A stretch of DNA of 64,000 bases from S010-25 sp964441285 (GCA_964441285.1 CAYTUK010000001.1:232563-296562); one strand, 5' to 3'. Positions 26,296-35,759 are shown, counted from the first letter of the stretch. A program made the numbers and translations. Notes: generated by a model from the letters alone, not told the origin.

Positions 26296-27519
26296 TTAAT
26301 CCAGTACATGTGATACCAGCCCATCAGCCAGTTTTGGTTCAAACCAGGTGGACTTTGGTGGCATCACTTCACCCGCATCGGCAACGGCCATTAATGCTTC
26401 CATGCTGGTTGGGAACAGTGAAAATGCAATCGCCATTTCACCGCTGTTAACCCGTTTTTCCAGTTCACCCAGGCCTCGAATACCACCAATAAAATCAATT
26501 CGATTATCGGTGCGTGGATCAGAAATACCTAATACAGGTTCAATCAGGTTATTTGCCAGCAAGCTCACATCCAGTGATTCTACTGGATCAGCAGGAATCA
26601 GTTCGGGGTGAAGATTCAGACGATACCATTGTCCATCCAGGTACATACCAAACTCGGTGGTTTTGGCTGGATGTACTTCAGCAGATTCAGCCTGAATATT
26701 AAATGCTAGCTTCACCTTTGTCAGCATATCTGCCTTGGTCAAACCATTCAGATCAGTGATAACCCGATTATAATCCAGGATATTCATCTGGTTGTGTGGA
26801 TAAATGACGGCGAGAAAATAATCGCTATTCTGGTTACCATCACCGCCTTTCGTTTTGGCAATGCGCGAGGCAGAAGCCGAACGATGATGGCCATCAGCAA
26901 TATAAATCGCCGCCATTTTATCAAATCCGCTGGTGATTTTATTAATGGTCTCCTCGTCATCAATTTTCCAGAAGGTATGTTGCACCTCATCGTCGGCAGT
27001 AACGTCCACCAACGGTTCTGTGGTAGTGGTTTGCTCCAGTATGGCATCTATATCTGCCTGTGATTTGTAGGCGAGCAGTACTGGGCCGGTCTGTGCATTT
27101 AACGCTTCAATTTGGCGAACTCGGTCATCTTCTTTTGCCGGACGGGTAAACTCATGTTTGCGAATTCGGTTACTGTTGTAATCGACAACCGAGGCGGTGG
27201 CAACCAGTCCGGTTTGTGAATGCCCATTCATAATTAAACGGTAAACGTAATAACAGTCCTTATTTTCACGCATCAAAATGCCTGCATCGCGCATTTTACG
27301 CAAATTCTCTGCCGATTTTTCATACACTGCGGGAGCGTACGGGCTGGTTGCTTCCGGCAGGTCGATTTCGGCTTTGGAAATATGTAGAAAGCTCCACGGG
27401 CGACCTTTAACACGCTCGCGTGCTTCAGCAGAATTTAGTACATCATAAGGCGGGGCGACAACTTCTTTAGCCCGTTCAGGAACAGGGCGCAGACCGGCAA
27501 AAGGGCGGATTAAGGGCAT
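26296..27519 (-). CDS. DUF1015 family protein
   Basis: A 407-residue cytoplasmic protein starting MPLIRPFAGLRPVPE with PPYDVLNSAEARE, and containing YIADGHHRSASASRIAKT, the family signature. DUF1015 includes the archaeal free-serine kinase SerK and related sulfiredoxin/ParB-fold proteins, but the bacterial members are mostly uncharacterised. A kinase activity is therefore only possible. It lies just upstream of gshA (20-base gap), so the two are probably co-transcribed. Confidence 0.88.
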   Translation of the reverse strand: MPLIRPFAGLRPVPERAKEVVAPPYDVLNSAEARERVKGRPWSFLHISKAEIDLPEATSPYAPAVYEKSAENLRKMRDAGILMRENKDCYYVYRLIMNGHSQTGLVATASVVDYNSNRIRKHEFTRPAKEDDRVRQIEALNAQTGPVLLAYKSQADIDAILEQTTTTEPLVDVTADDEVQHTFWKIDDEETINKITSGFDKMAAIYIADGHHRSASASRIAKTKGGDGNQNSDYFLAVIYPHNQMNILDYNRVITDLNGLTKADMLTKVKLAFNIQAESAEVHPAKTTEFGMYLDGQWYRLNLHPELIPADPVESLDVSLLANNLIEPVLGISDPRTDNRIDFIGGIRGLGELEKRVNSGEMAIAFSLFPTSMEALMAVADAGEVMPPKSTWFEPKLADGLVSHVLD

Positions 27520-27608
27520 GGTGGTTCTCGTATGATTAGCTTCTGTGGTTTAAATATGGCGCGATTATACAATGACATGTCGCCTGACATCAGTATTTAA
27601 CGTTGATT

Positions 27609-27738
27609 TATTACTGAAACAGACAAAAAGGCGACTATTGTTCAAGACACGCGGTAAATACTTCCATCTAAGCTCAACACCCGCATCCCTGCGGCTAATG
27701 GTCTTGAACAATAGGTCGCCTTTTTATCCATCTTTTTA
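27609..27738. repeat. Dispersed intergenic repeat, full copy B
   Basis: The terminal arms 27625-27648 and 27701-27725 are inverted repeats differing by one inserted base: AAAAAGGCGACTATTGTTCA pairs with the complement of TGAACAATAGGTCGCCTTTT. The core between them reads CGCGGTAAATACTTCCATC, then CAACACCCGCATCCCTGCGG. The outer edge carries TTACTGAAACAGAC. The element can fold into a long hairpin and lies between the DUF1015 and CDF genes, where it may also serve as a terminator. Confidence 0.85.
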
Positions 27739-27784
27739 GTCCCTTTAGATTAATGTTCGGGCGGTTTTTTCAAAGCGCATTTTT

Positions 27785-28705
27785 TTATGGTAGCTTGCTG
27801 GTTTTGCAAAGGTCTGTAGTGGCTTCAAACTGAAAGGTGGTGTGGTTAATTTTAAATTTATTATGCAGGAGATCTTCAAGTTGTTCTCTTAATGTTGCAA
27901 TTTGACTTAGTGGCTGGTCATTAACGGTAATATGGCCTTCAAAATGAATATCTGTTTCAGAAAGTGGCCATAGATGAATATGATGCACATTAGCAATACC
28001 GGGATATTGGTGGATGACCTGCCTGATTTCATTTGTATCCAGGTCGGATGGTACTGCCAGCATAAAAATGTTTAGTGTCCGCCAGAGTATGGATAGGCTT
28101 TCTTTTAGCACATAAAGCCCGATTAACACGGTGAGTAAAGGGTCAATCCAGTAAATATGGAAGACCATAATTGCGAGGCCACCCAGAATGACACCAACAC
28201 TGGAAATAGCATCTGAAAAAAGATGTAAATACACGGCCCGCAGATTCATGCTGTGTTTTGCACCACGATGCAATAACCAGGTGCCGATAATGTTCGCAAG
28301 CAGACCAATGGTTGCCACCAGTGTCATAATGTTGCCGGCTACCGGTTCCGGGTGCAGAGTGTGTTTCCATGCTTCAAAAAACAGGTAAATACTAATGGCA
28401 ATCAGTGTGCCTGCATTAATCACCGCAGCCAATACTTCTGCACGCTTTAAACCAAAAGTATAACGGTCATTACGAGGCAGGGTGCGTAGTTTAATGGCAA
28501 TCCAGGCAATAATCACAGCAATACCATCACTAAAATTATGTAATGCGTCGGATAATAGCGACAGACTGCCAGACATTAAGCCACCGATAATTTCTGTAAT
28601 GGTGATGATAAAATTTAGCACAACGACAATAGCGAGCCGCTTCCCTGATTCGGGCATTGAATGGGAATGGGAATGGCCGTGGCCGTGAGAATGATTGTGT
28701 GACAT
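27785..28705 (-). CDS. Cation diffusion facilitator, zinc-type metal exporter
   Basis: A 306-residue inner-membrane antiporter exporting Zn(II) or a similar metal. The N terminus is His-rich (SHNHSHGHGHSHSHS). Six helices follow with the metal-site motifs LLSDALHNFSD and HLFSDAISSVG, both of the HxxxD form found in the zinc-selective CzcD/ZitB group, and then a C-terminal cytoplasmic domain (NVHHIHLWPLSETDIHFEGH). It is alone on its strand between the repeat and a divergent hypothetical gene. Confidence 0.9.
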   Translation of the reverse strand: MSHNHSHGHGHSHSHSMPESGKRLAIVVVLNFIITITEIIGGLMSGSLSLLSDALHNFSDGIAVIIAWIAIKLRTLPRNDRYTFGLKRAEVLAAVINAGTLIAISIYLFFEAWKHTLHPEPVAGNIMTLVATIGLLANIIGTWLLHRGAKHSMNLRAVYLHLFSDAISSVGVILGGLAIMVFHIYWIDPLLTVLIGLYVLKESLSILWRTLNIFMLAVPSDLDTNEIRQVIHQYPGIANVHHIHLWPLSETDIHFEGHITVNDQPLSQIATLREQLEDLLHNKFKINHTTFQFEATTDLCKTSKLP

Positions 28706-28951
28706 AGCTTATTTAATTCCTCTTCGATACGGAGTCGGTACAGTAATACTTCGATCTTTTTGTGCGGGCTCAAATAAAAATAGAATCGGGTGTTGACGGC
28801 GGGTCATCGCGATAATCCTCTGTTCATGTACCATGTATTATTATAAACAATTCATCCTTATACAATATGAAGATACAATATTATCTGTCCTGTTAGTAAG
28901 ATTAACGGGGCAGCAGTGGTAGGCTTTAATAAAATAAGAGGTTTATAAGGG

Positions 28952-29371
28952 ATGGAATTTTTTGCCGAGATAGAAAATACTCGCCTGGATAGCAACGGGT
29001 TAAAGACATTATTAAGCCTGGAGAATTTGCCTCTGTTGTGTGATTCAATTGATTCAGTTCTTCTGGATGAACGGGAAAATGGGGTTATTTACTGTGTCTG
29101 GGGTGAACATAAAATTACTCGTACAGAGTTAAAACAGGGGGTTCGGTTTTCATTAAATAATTGTCCTAATGCACTGGCGTGGTCAATAACCACGGATACT
29201 CAAAAGATGCACGAGAATGGTTTGGAAAATAGCTATCCTGTTGTTATTCATTGCACCATTAATACAGAGAAGCATGAGGAGGACTTTATTGAGTCCATTC
29301 ATGCTTTTATCAGTAGCTGGGTAACAGGGATAACTGCCGTATTAGAAAAGCAACGCTCAGTTGAGCAGTAA
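28952..29371 (+). CDS. Conserved hypothetical protein
   Basis: A 139-residue soluble protein starting MEFFAEIENTRLDSNGLKT. It has alternating strand and helix character and a WGEHKITRTELKQGVRF segment; the last third (EEDFIESIHAFISSWVTGI) is helical. No signal peptide, motif or family is recognised. AGAGG lies about ten bases before the ATG. It stands alone, convergent with the ars genes. Confidence 0.6.
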   Translation: MEFFAEIENTRLDSNGLKTLLSLENLPLLCDSIDSVLLDERENGVIYCVWGEHKITRTELKQGVRFSLNNCPNALAWSITTDTQKMHENGLENSYPVVIHCTINTEKHEEDFIESIHAFISSWVTGITAVLEKQRSVEQ

Positions 29372-29463
29372 ACCATCGTACCCTGACATAATCAGTGGAA
29401 TATTGCGGATCAAATCAGGCTGGATAGCGTACCTTTCATTAAGCCGGCATTGTTCCTGATTGT

Positions 29464-29691
29464 TTATGATGGACAACCAGACTGCTTATCTCGGATGCCG
29501 ATAGCATATAATATTTTTGTTGCGGGACAAAACCCGGTAAACCCCATCTGAAATAAATTGGCACCAACGAAAAAAGTTAGCCATAACCAGCTTATATGGA
29601 ATAAGTTAATTTGACCGGTAAGGTGTGCCACAACCAGACTGCCCATAATAATGGTGCCAGCGAATACACCAACTGCGCTAAATAGTTTCAT
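29464..29691 (-). CDS. DUF2892-type small membrane protein
   Basis: A 75-residue protein with two helices (AVGVFAGTIIMGSLVVAHLT and LWLTFFVGANLFQMGFTG) followed by FCPATKILYAIGI. This two-helix, GFCP layout is that of DUF2892, often fused to or beside rhodanese and arsenic genes. It is the last gene of the ars run, 97 bases after acr3. Its role is unknown. Confidence 0.8.
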   Translation of the reverse strand: MKLFSAVGVFAGTIIMGSLVVAHLTGQINLFHISWLWLTFFVGANLFQMGFTGFCPATKILYAIGIRDKQSGCPS

Positions 29692-29788
29692 TTTTTCTCC
29701 TGATTAATTATTGATCGTGATGAACTTGTTTGGGAAGTATTCGGTATAAATAACGGCTTGCCCGTGAGGGCAGATGGTTAGCGTTATT

Positions 29789-30907
29789 TTATGTCAATCT
29801 AACTGGGCAACATTGCTCCTGGCTTTCAATGCCCTGGCGTTGTTCATACCAGCCAGCTGTTGCATTAACCACGCGAACCACCAGTAACATCACCGGAACT
29901 TCGACTAATACCCCAACTACGGTTGCCAGCGCTGCACCGGATTTAAAACCAAACAGTGAAATGGCCGTTGCTACCGCCAGTTCAAAAAAGTTGCTGGCAC
30001 CAATCAATGCGGAAGGTCCAGCAATGCAGCGGGGTGATTTTACAACACGATTAAGGAGATAAGCCAGTGAAGAATTAAATAATACCTGAATTAGAATGGG
30101 TATAGCCAGCAGTAGAATAATAAACGGGTGTTTGAAAAACTGGTTCCCCTGAAAACCAAATAAGAGGATCAGCATTACCAGCAGTGCGCACAGCGACCAG
30201 GGGTGTAATACGTTTAAGGTATGCTCCAGTTTCTGTTGGCCATTATTGCCATTGAGTAAAATTCGGCGTATGGCGCTGGCGATTACCAATGGTACTATAA
30301 TGTAGAGTAAAACAGATAACAGTAAAGTGTTCCAGGGTATAACAATGGATGACAGGCCAAGTAATAAGGCAACAATGGGCGCAAATGCAAAGACCATAAT
30401 GATGTCATTCAGTGCAACCTGTGACAGGGTGAAATGAGGTTCGCCATTGGCGAGGTTACTCCACACAAAAACCATCGCTGTACAGGGCGCTGCTGCCAGC
30501 AGAATTAAGCCAGCAATGTAGCTGTCAAGCTGACCCTGTGGCAACCAGTGACGAAATAAATAACCAATAAACAACCAGGCCAGCAATGCCATCGAGAATG
30601 GTTTGACTAGCCAGTTAATAACCAGGGTGACACCCATGCCGCGCCAGTGTTTCCCCACATTTTTGAGCGCTTTTAGATCAATTTTAAGTAACATCGGAAT
30701 AATCATTAGCCAGATTAATAGCGCAACTGGCAGGTTGATCTGCGCTACCTCCAAATGGCCGATGGTTTGAAAGAGTTGAGGGATTAAGTGTCCCAGGCCT
30801 ATGCCTGCGACAATGCAAAGTACTACCCACAATGTCAGGTAACGCTCAAAAAAACCTATATTTGTACTGCTGGCTTTTTTAGGGGTGATTTTATGTTGAA
30901 TAGACAT
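29789..30907 (-). CDS. acr3: Arsenite efflux permease ACR3
   Basis: A 372-residue, ten-helix transporter that expels As(III). The conserved helix-4 block LAAAPCTAMVFVWSNL holds the essential Cys, and FFELAVATAISLFG near the C terminus is the second family landmark. It follows arsR and a shortened arsC in the same direction and should be induced by arsenite through ArsR. The family call is firm. Confidence 0.93.
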   Translation of the reverse strand: MSIQHKITPKKASSTNIGFFERYLTLWVVLCIVAGIGLGHLIPQLFQTIGHLEVAQINLPVALLIWLMIIPMLLKIDLKALKNVGKHWRGMGVTLVINWLVKPFSMALLAWLFIGYLFRHWLPQGQLDSYIAGLILLAAAPCTAMVFVWSNLANGEPHFTLSQVALNDIIMVFAFAPIVALLLGLSSIVIPWNTLLLSVLLYIIVPLVIASAIRRILLNGNNGQQKLEHTLNVLHPWSLCALLVMLILLFGFQGNQFFKHPFIILLLAIPILIQVLFNSSLAYLLNRVVKSPRCIAGPSALIGASNFFELAVATAISLFGFKSGAALATVVGVLVEVPVMLLVVRVVNATAGWYEQRQGIESQEQCCPVRLT

Positions 30908-30979
30908 GCGGGTTATGCTCTCTTTGTCTGGTTTAAACGGAATAATAAATTTTCAACTCGGCATTTAATTTCGTCGCGG

Positions 30980-31168
30980 CTATTTTGAAATGTCTATCCC
31001 AGCAGCTTTCATTATTGCAATTGCGTGTGGGTTCTTACCGTGGTTTTCGATACCGGCAGACTGGATATTAAAGCATGGTCTGCTCAGGTATTTGGCCCAG
31101 CCTTCTGCCATTTGAGAGCGACAGGAATTGCCGGTGCATAAAAATAAAATATTAAAGGGTTTTTTCAT
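30980..31168 (-). pseudogene. arsC: Truncated arsenate reductase, LMW phosphatase-type (arsC remnant)
   Basis: The frame begins as a normal thioredoxin-coupled arsenate reductase: FNILFLCTGNSCRSQMAEGW with the CX5R phosphate loop, then AIAIMKAAGIDISK. It stops at residue 62, whereas family members have about 130-140 residues. The second half with the two redox-relay cysteines is gone, and only 72 bases remain before acr3, so a deletion of roughly 220 bases is inferred. Arsenate reduction by the usual relay should not be possible. A retained small protein cannot be excluded. Confidence 0.8.
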
Positions 31169-31177
31169 AAGAGCAAC

Positions 31178-31531
31178 CTAAGAACAGCATATCAGCCCTG
31201 GTCGATTTGCCATTTTATCGAGCATCTTTCTATCGGAGATAAAAGGTTCGGTTTTGCGTATGCCATTGAGTGTGGTCTGGAGAATTTCCAGTACCCAGCC
31301 CTGTAGGTTAGGATTGATGCGGTAATTCATCCAGGTGCCATTTCGCCTGGCGATAAGTAAGCCGGCCTCACGTAGATGTGCCAGATGGCGCGAAATTTTT
31401 GGTTGTGACAGATTGAGTGCATGGGTGAGTTCACAGACGCATAGCTCGCCTTCGGCTTGCATTAACATCAGGCAGCGCAAGCGAGTACTGTCTGCCAGCA
31501 TTTTAAAAAAAATATCGGTTTCATTTAGCAT
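31178..31531 (-). CDS. arsR: ArsR-family arsenite-responsive repressor
   Basis: A 117-residue winged-helix repressor. The metal site ELCVCELTHAL has the Cys pair at the start of the recognition helix, as in E. coli ArsR, and NLSQPKISRHLAHLREAGLL is the DNA-reading helix-turn-helix. The C terminus ends in CCS, which may add thiols. It is the first gene of the ars operon and its ATG lies eight bases from a large palindrome, the likely operator. Confidence 0.92.
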   Translation of the reverse strand: MLNETDIFFKMLADSTRLRCLMLMQAEGELCVCELTHALNLSQPKISRHLAHLREAGLLIARRNGTWMNYRINPNLQGWVLEILQTTLNGIRKTEPFISDRKMLDKMANRPGLICCS

Positions 31532-31539
31532 GGGTATTA

Positions 31540-31591
31540 ATATACGTTATTCCATATATATTGTAAAGAATATATATGGAATAACGTATAT
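31540..31591. promoter_or_regulatory. Large perfect palindrome, probable ArsR operator
   Basis: Two 23-base arms (31540-31562 and 31569-31591) are exact inverted repeats around a 6-base centre GTAAAG. Each arm contains ACGTTATTCCATATATAT or its complement. It lies just upstream of arsR and about 135 bases upstream of the divergent cytochrome-propeller gene, so it could control both. Confidence 0.7.
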
Positions 31592-31725
31592 ATTGAGTCT
31601 GTAATGACACTAATCAGTGTGCCAATAGAGAAAAGTCTTGAAAATATAGGCGAGTGAATGGTATAAAACAGTTCTTCAATCTTCACCGGAAGTCGCCAAC
31701 AAGCCAGAAAGTAGCAGGAGAGTTA

Positions 31726-32997
31726 ATGAGAATTCAATTGAATTTAAGTGTTTTGGTTATTGCTGCATGCGTTTCTATGCCCTGTTTTGCGAGCAACAAC
31801 CCATTGCGTAATAAAGTTGCAATCTGTGCAGGATGCCACGGACAAACAGGGATTGGGGTGAGCGATGCGTTTCCTAATCTTGCTGGACAGAAAAAGGCTT
31901 ATCTGGAAAAACAGTTAAAGGCGTTTAAATCAGGTGACAGAAAAAACCCAACGATGAATGCGATGGCCGTATCCTTATCGGATACAGATATTGATGGCTT
32001 GACTCGCTATTTTTCCCGGCAAAGTATTTACCCGAAAAAAGTTCACCAGAAAATCCAGCAAACAAAAGCGCTTGCAACGCAACATGCCCTCGTCGATGAA
32101 GAGCATGCCAGCAAAAAAGAGTTTCCGCAAGACGTTTATATCAGCATGAAGAAAAGTGGCGTGATAGAACGTTTTCCGGCCGAGAAAATCTGGTCAGGTC
32201 GTGCGAATATGCTGTATGACGCTATCACTCCAGATGGTAAACGTGTGCTGGCCACCAGTCCGTCAGAAAACACAGTGACTGTATTCGATGTCGCCAATGG
32301 TAAACAACTGGCGGTGATACCTGTGGGTAAAGCACCCAAGGGAGTCAAGGTATCACCGGATGGAAAACAGGCTTACATTGTCAATCAGGGTTCGGCCACA
32401 ATCAGTGTGGTGAATATGCAAACATTAAAAGTGGTGCATTCCATTAAAACTAAAGCTGGACCACATAATGTACGATTTACTCGCAACGGTAAAATTGCTT
32501 ATGTTACGTTACAGGGTGGTGCGGGCATTGGGGTCATTGATACGGCTAAACAGAAGATGATAAAGGTTATTCCTGTGCCAGGTATTATCGGGCCGCATAA
32601 TATTGACTTATCAAAGGATGAGAAAACCGCTTTTGTCCGTGATTTTGTACACCATGTTGCGGTGCTCGACCTAAGCACTGGTAAAGTGAAAAAAGTAATT
32701 ACCGTGGGTAATGGGCATGGTGGTATTGATGTCGCTCCCAATGGCCATTTTGTTGTAACAGGTGCAATCGGTGATGATTTTATTTCGATAATCAACACGC
32801 AAACGCTAAGAGTAACGAATATTAAAGTAGGTAATGGGCCCCATGGGGTTCGTTTCAGCAAAGATAGCCAGTGGATTTATGTGACCGTAACAAAGGATAA
32901 TGTCGTCGCAGTTATTAATGCAAAAACGATGCAGCTAGAAAAGAAAATTGCGGTGGGTAAATTTCCATTCTGGATTGCAGTTAGAGGGAACCCGTAA
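31726..32997 (+). CDS. Cytochrome c - YVTN beta-propeller fusion protein
   Basis: The ATG at 31726 is set by AGGAG five bases upstream and by the signal peptide (VLVIAACVSMPCFAS). Residues 30-110 form a class-I cytochrome c with CAGCHGQTGIG and a distal NAMAVSL. From about residue 150 a beta-propeller of YVTN repeats follows (TPDGKRVLATSPSENTVTVF, SPDGKQAYIVNQGSATISVV). The order resembles cytochrome cd1 proteins, but no d1-specific residues are evident. It is periplasmic and divergent from the ars operon. Electron acceptor or metal-binding roles are possible. Confidence 0.82.
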   Translation: MRIQLNLSVLVIAACVSMPCFASNNPLRNKVAICAGCHGQTGIGVSDAFPNLAGQKKAYLEKQLKAFKSGDRKNPTMNAMAVSLSDTDIDGLTRYFSRQSIYPKKVHQKIQQTKALATQHALVDEEHASKKEFPQDVYISMKKSGVIERFPAEKIWSGRANMLYDAITPDGKRVLATSPSENTVTVFDVANGKQLAVIPVGKAPKGVKVSPDGKQAYIVNQGSATISVVNMQTLKVVHSIKTKAGPHNVRFTRNGKIAYVTLQGGAGIGVIDTAKQKMIKVIPVPGIIGPHNIDLSKDEKTAFVRDFVHHVAVLDLSTGKVKKVITVGNGHGGIDVAPNGHFVVTGAIGDDFISIINTQTLRVTNIKVGNGPHGVRFSKDSQWIYVTVTKDNVVAVINAKTMQLEKKIAVGKFPFWIAVRGNP

Positions 32998-33116
32998 GCA
33001 TTAATGTATTGGTAGCTGATGATGAAAATGTTGATATCTATGGATATCCCTGGTCACCCCATAGAGCTTAAAAAATCTATGTGTGCCGGAATATTAGTGT
33101 GATACATTCACGTTAT

Positions 33117-33171
33117 CTTCGGCTGAGGGTCTTGAACAATGGGTATCCTTTTCATTTGTTTCAGTAATAAC
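33117..33171. repeat. Dispersed intergenic repeat, half copy C
   Basis: CTTCGGCTGAGGGTCTTGAA followed by CAATGGGTATCCTTTTCATT and TGTTTCAGTAATA gives the right half of the element (end of core plus arm). It ends nine bases before the ydbH start codon, so it carries or displaces that gene's leader. Confidence 0.7.
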
Positions 33172-33179
33172 TATCTACA

Positions 33180-35510
33180 ATGAAAATTTTAAAGTGGTTA
33201 TCGGTGTGGTCTGGACTGCTGGCAATAACCGCATCAGCGGGCTGGTTTTACCGTACTGAAATTATACAGGTTTCATTCCCTGTGTTGTTAACCGAAACAT
33301 TACAACAGATGGGTGTCAGGAATTTTCATATGGAGTTGAAAAATATTAATGCGCAATATGCCATGCTTGCATCGCTAACTTTTGATGTTGTTACAAAAAA
33401 AGAAGGGCGAATAGAACAGGTTTACCATATAAAACTCAAGGACATTCTGCTTCAATATACACCGCAGACTATGTTAGAAGGCAGGCTAAAAAATATAGTA
33501 ATAAAAAATATGCAAATAACAGTAGTGGATAATAATGCCCGTACATTGCAGAAAAAAAGACAAAACCAAGATACGACAATAGCCGATATTATTGTTGCTG
33601 GAATTACCGAGTTGCGCAGTGACTGGCGTGAAAAAATCCCATTTAAGTCGGTAAAAATTGATGCATTAAAGGTGCATGGTAAGGTATTTAATGCATTGAA
33701 TAACAATGTGTTCAGCATTAACTTGAAAAAATTAAAAGGCAGTGCTGGTAATATGGATCTGTCATTGCAGATACTGAGCCCATCCCTGGCAGAAAAATTA
33801 AGCATTAATTTCGATAAAAAAAATACAATAAATATCCGTCTGGACGGGGCGAAAACAGCCTGGTTTAATATAGAACTGACGGATAAAAAAGTTAAAGTGG
33901 ATTATCAAATTGATATTGTGCGGTTTCAGCGCCTGTTGAATAAATTGGGTTTAACAAACAATATTAATCAGTTTGTTGTGATAACCGATAAAGTTAGTCG
34001 GAGCGGCGTTATTGCTATACAGCCTGTTAGTGGGGTCGCTATTATTGCTTTAAATACTCTTATTTCAGTTCCGCATAAAAAATCGCCAGCGCGAAAGATA
34101 CTGTCTCTTTTAAAACTAAAAACTGGCCTGATAAAAACAGATACGGTAGAGTTAAAAAATGTTGAAACTGGGCTCCTGTTTAATTATTCATTAACACACA
34201 ATGGACTGATTCTGACCATTAATCATGGTAGCTTTATTCGTTATAACAGCCTTAAAATCGCCAGCACTATGGTTAAAAATATGGATATAAATTTACAGGC
34301 TAAATTAGTTATTAACCACACGATTAACCATCAGCTACGCTGGGCTATGAATGGTGATCTACTTACTAAAACGCTCCATATATCTCAGTCACTGGCAGAT
34401 AATAGAAATATTAATGCGGCAATTAAAAACATCGCGGTAGTTATTAATGCGACTAATAAACACATTGATTTTAATGGTCGGTTTGACGCTTCATCTATAC
34501 CGGCACAATTCGTTTATAAAGGTCAGTATAAGCTAAGAAACAAGAATGGAAAGTTACAGATCCAATCGGATAAAGTCATCAACTTGTCCATGAACAATAC
34601 TCGTCTGAGCCAGATTATCTCACCCTGGCCGTATCCGTTTGATCTGGTTAGTGGGAAAATACGCATACAAGCCAATATGTCATGGGCGAGAACTAAAGCG
34701 TTTAAATTATCGACAACGGTGCAACTGATCGATGCCGGTGGCATGTATAATAAACTGGTATTTTCAGGATTAAATACGGAACAAAACCTGGATATTTTTC
34801 CCATTCTGGAGACGCAGAAATCAACTAAGGGAAACCCTGATAGCAATATGGGTTTAATTCATGTTCATCACCTTGATATGGGTGTTCTGATTAGTAATCT
34901 ACATTTGCAACTGTTTTTACAGGGGGCAAAGAAATCTGCCTTACCTGTTTTTAACATCCGTAATTTTGTCGGACATTTGTTTGGTGGTAAAATTTTCAGT
35001 AAAAAAATCACGTTTGATTTTAGTCGGCCAGTTAATTATTTAAAGTTTGATGTCAGTGATATAAATTTAGCCAAAATGGTTAAGGTGAAACAATCTTCAG
35101 GCCTGGATGTTTCTGGCTTGATTGATGGTGAACTACCGATTGGAGTTAGCGCGGAAGGTCTCTTTATTAAACATGGGTATTTTGATAATGCAGGCAGGAA
35201 AGGGTATATTCGTTACCAGTCAAAAGCGAGTGGCAGAACTGTTCCCACTAACTCTTTATCAACTATAGTTTTAAAAGCATTGCAGGATTTTGAATATAAT
35301 AAGCTGACTGCGAACTTAACCTATATGCCTGATGGGGCTTTAAGTGTTAAGCTAAAAATGCGGGGTATAAGTCCTGCACTCGGCAAAAAACAGCGGGTAG
35401 AGCTGAATATTAATACCGAGCAAAATGTGAAAGTTTTACTTAAAAGTCTCCGCTATACGCAAGGGCTGGATGAAAAAATTGACGCAATAGTAAGGAGAAA
35501 ATATCATTAA
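33180..35510 (+). CDS. ydbH: YdbH-family AsmA-like intermembrane lipid-transport protein
   Basis: A 776-residue protein with an N-terminal signal anchor (WLSVWSGLLAITASAGWFY) and a long run of beta strands that forms a bridge-like groove across the periplasm. The C-terminal block VSGLIDGELPIGVSAEGLFI and GYFDNAGRKGYIRYQ is characteristic of YdbH. In E. coli YdbH acts redundantly with TamB and YhdP in moving phospholipids to the outer membrane. The neighbours YnbE and YdbL confirm the identity. It is somewhat shorter than the E. coli protein (about 880 residues). Confidence 0.87.
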   Translation: MKILKWLSVWSGLLAITASAGWFYRTEIIQVSFPVLLTETLQQMGVRNFHMELKNINAQYAMLASLTFDVVTKKEGRIEQVYHIKLKDILLQYTPQTMLEGRLKNIVIKNMQITVVDNNARTLQKKRQNQDTTIADIIVAGITELRSDWREKIPFKSVKIDALKVHGKVFNALNNNVFSINLKKLKGSAGNMDLSLQILSPSLAEKLSINFDKKNTINIRLDGAKTAWFNIELTDKKVKVDYQIDIVRFQRLLNKLGLTNNINQFVVITDKVSRSGVIAIQPVSGVAIIALNTLISVPHKKSPARKILSLLKLKTGLIKTDTVELKNVETGLLFNYSLTHNGLILTINHGSFIRYNSLKIASTMVKNMDINLQAKLVINHTINHQLRWAMNGDLLTKTLHISQSLADNRNINAAIKNIAVVINATNKHIDFNGRFDASSIPAQFVYKGQYKLRNKNGKLQIQSDKVINLSMNNTRLSQIISPWPYPFDLVSGKIRIQANMSWARTKAFKLSTTVQLIDAGGMYNKLVFSGLNTEQNLDIFPILETQKSTKGNPDSNMGLIHVHHLDMGVLISNLHLQLFLQGAKKSALPVFNIRNFVGHLFGGKIFSKKITFDFSRPVNYLKFDVSDINLAKMVKVKQSSGLDVSGLIDGELPIGVSAEGLFIKHGYFDNAGRKGYIRYQSKASGRTVPTNSLSTIVLKALQDFEYNKLTANLTYMPDGALSVKLKMRGISPALGKKQRVELNINTEQNVKVLLKSLRYTQGLDEKIDAIVRRKYH

Positions 35511-35549
35511 ACAGAGAAGCATTAGTAGTCCTTATCGCGAGTGGAAATC

Positions 35550-35759
35550 ATGAATATGAAATCGTCTATAAAAGCTTTTGTGCTGTTATTTTATCTGCTG
35601 GGCTTATGCTCGCTTCTATCCTGTTCGCCAGTGATTAAAGTAGAGGCACCGGATAAACCCATAACAATTAATCTTAATATTAAAATTCAACATGAAATTC
35701 GGGTGAAAGTGGATAAGGATCTTAATGGTGTATTCAGCAATAATAAGGGGTTGTTCTAA
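35550..35759 (+). CDS. ynbE: YnbE-like small outer-membrane lipoprotein
   Basis: About 69 residues with a lipoprotein signal (FVLLFYLLGLCSLLSC) and the short mature part SPVIKVEAPDKPITINLNIK followed by VKVDKDLNG, the YnbE pattern. In E. coli YnbE caps YdbH at the outer membrane by beta-strand pairing. ATG 35550 was preferred over GTG 35541. Its stop codon overlaps the ydbL start (TAATG). Confidence 0.88.
   Translation: MNMKSSIKAFVLLFYLLGLCSLLSCSPVIKVEAPDKPITINLNIKIQHEIRVKVDKDLNGVFSNNKGLF

Noticed and set aside
30908..30985. Frameshifted continuation of arsC
   Set aside because: Neither other frame after the stop resembles the arsenate reductase C-terminal half; a deletion fits better.
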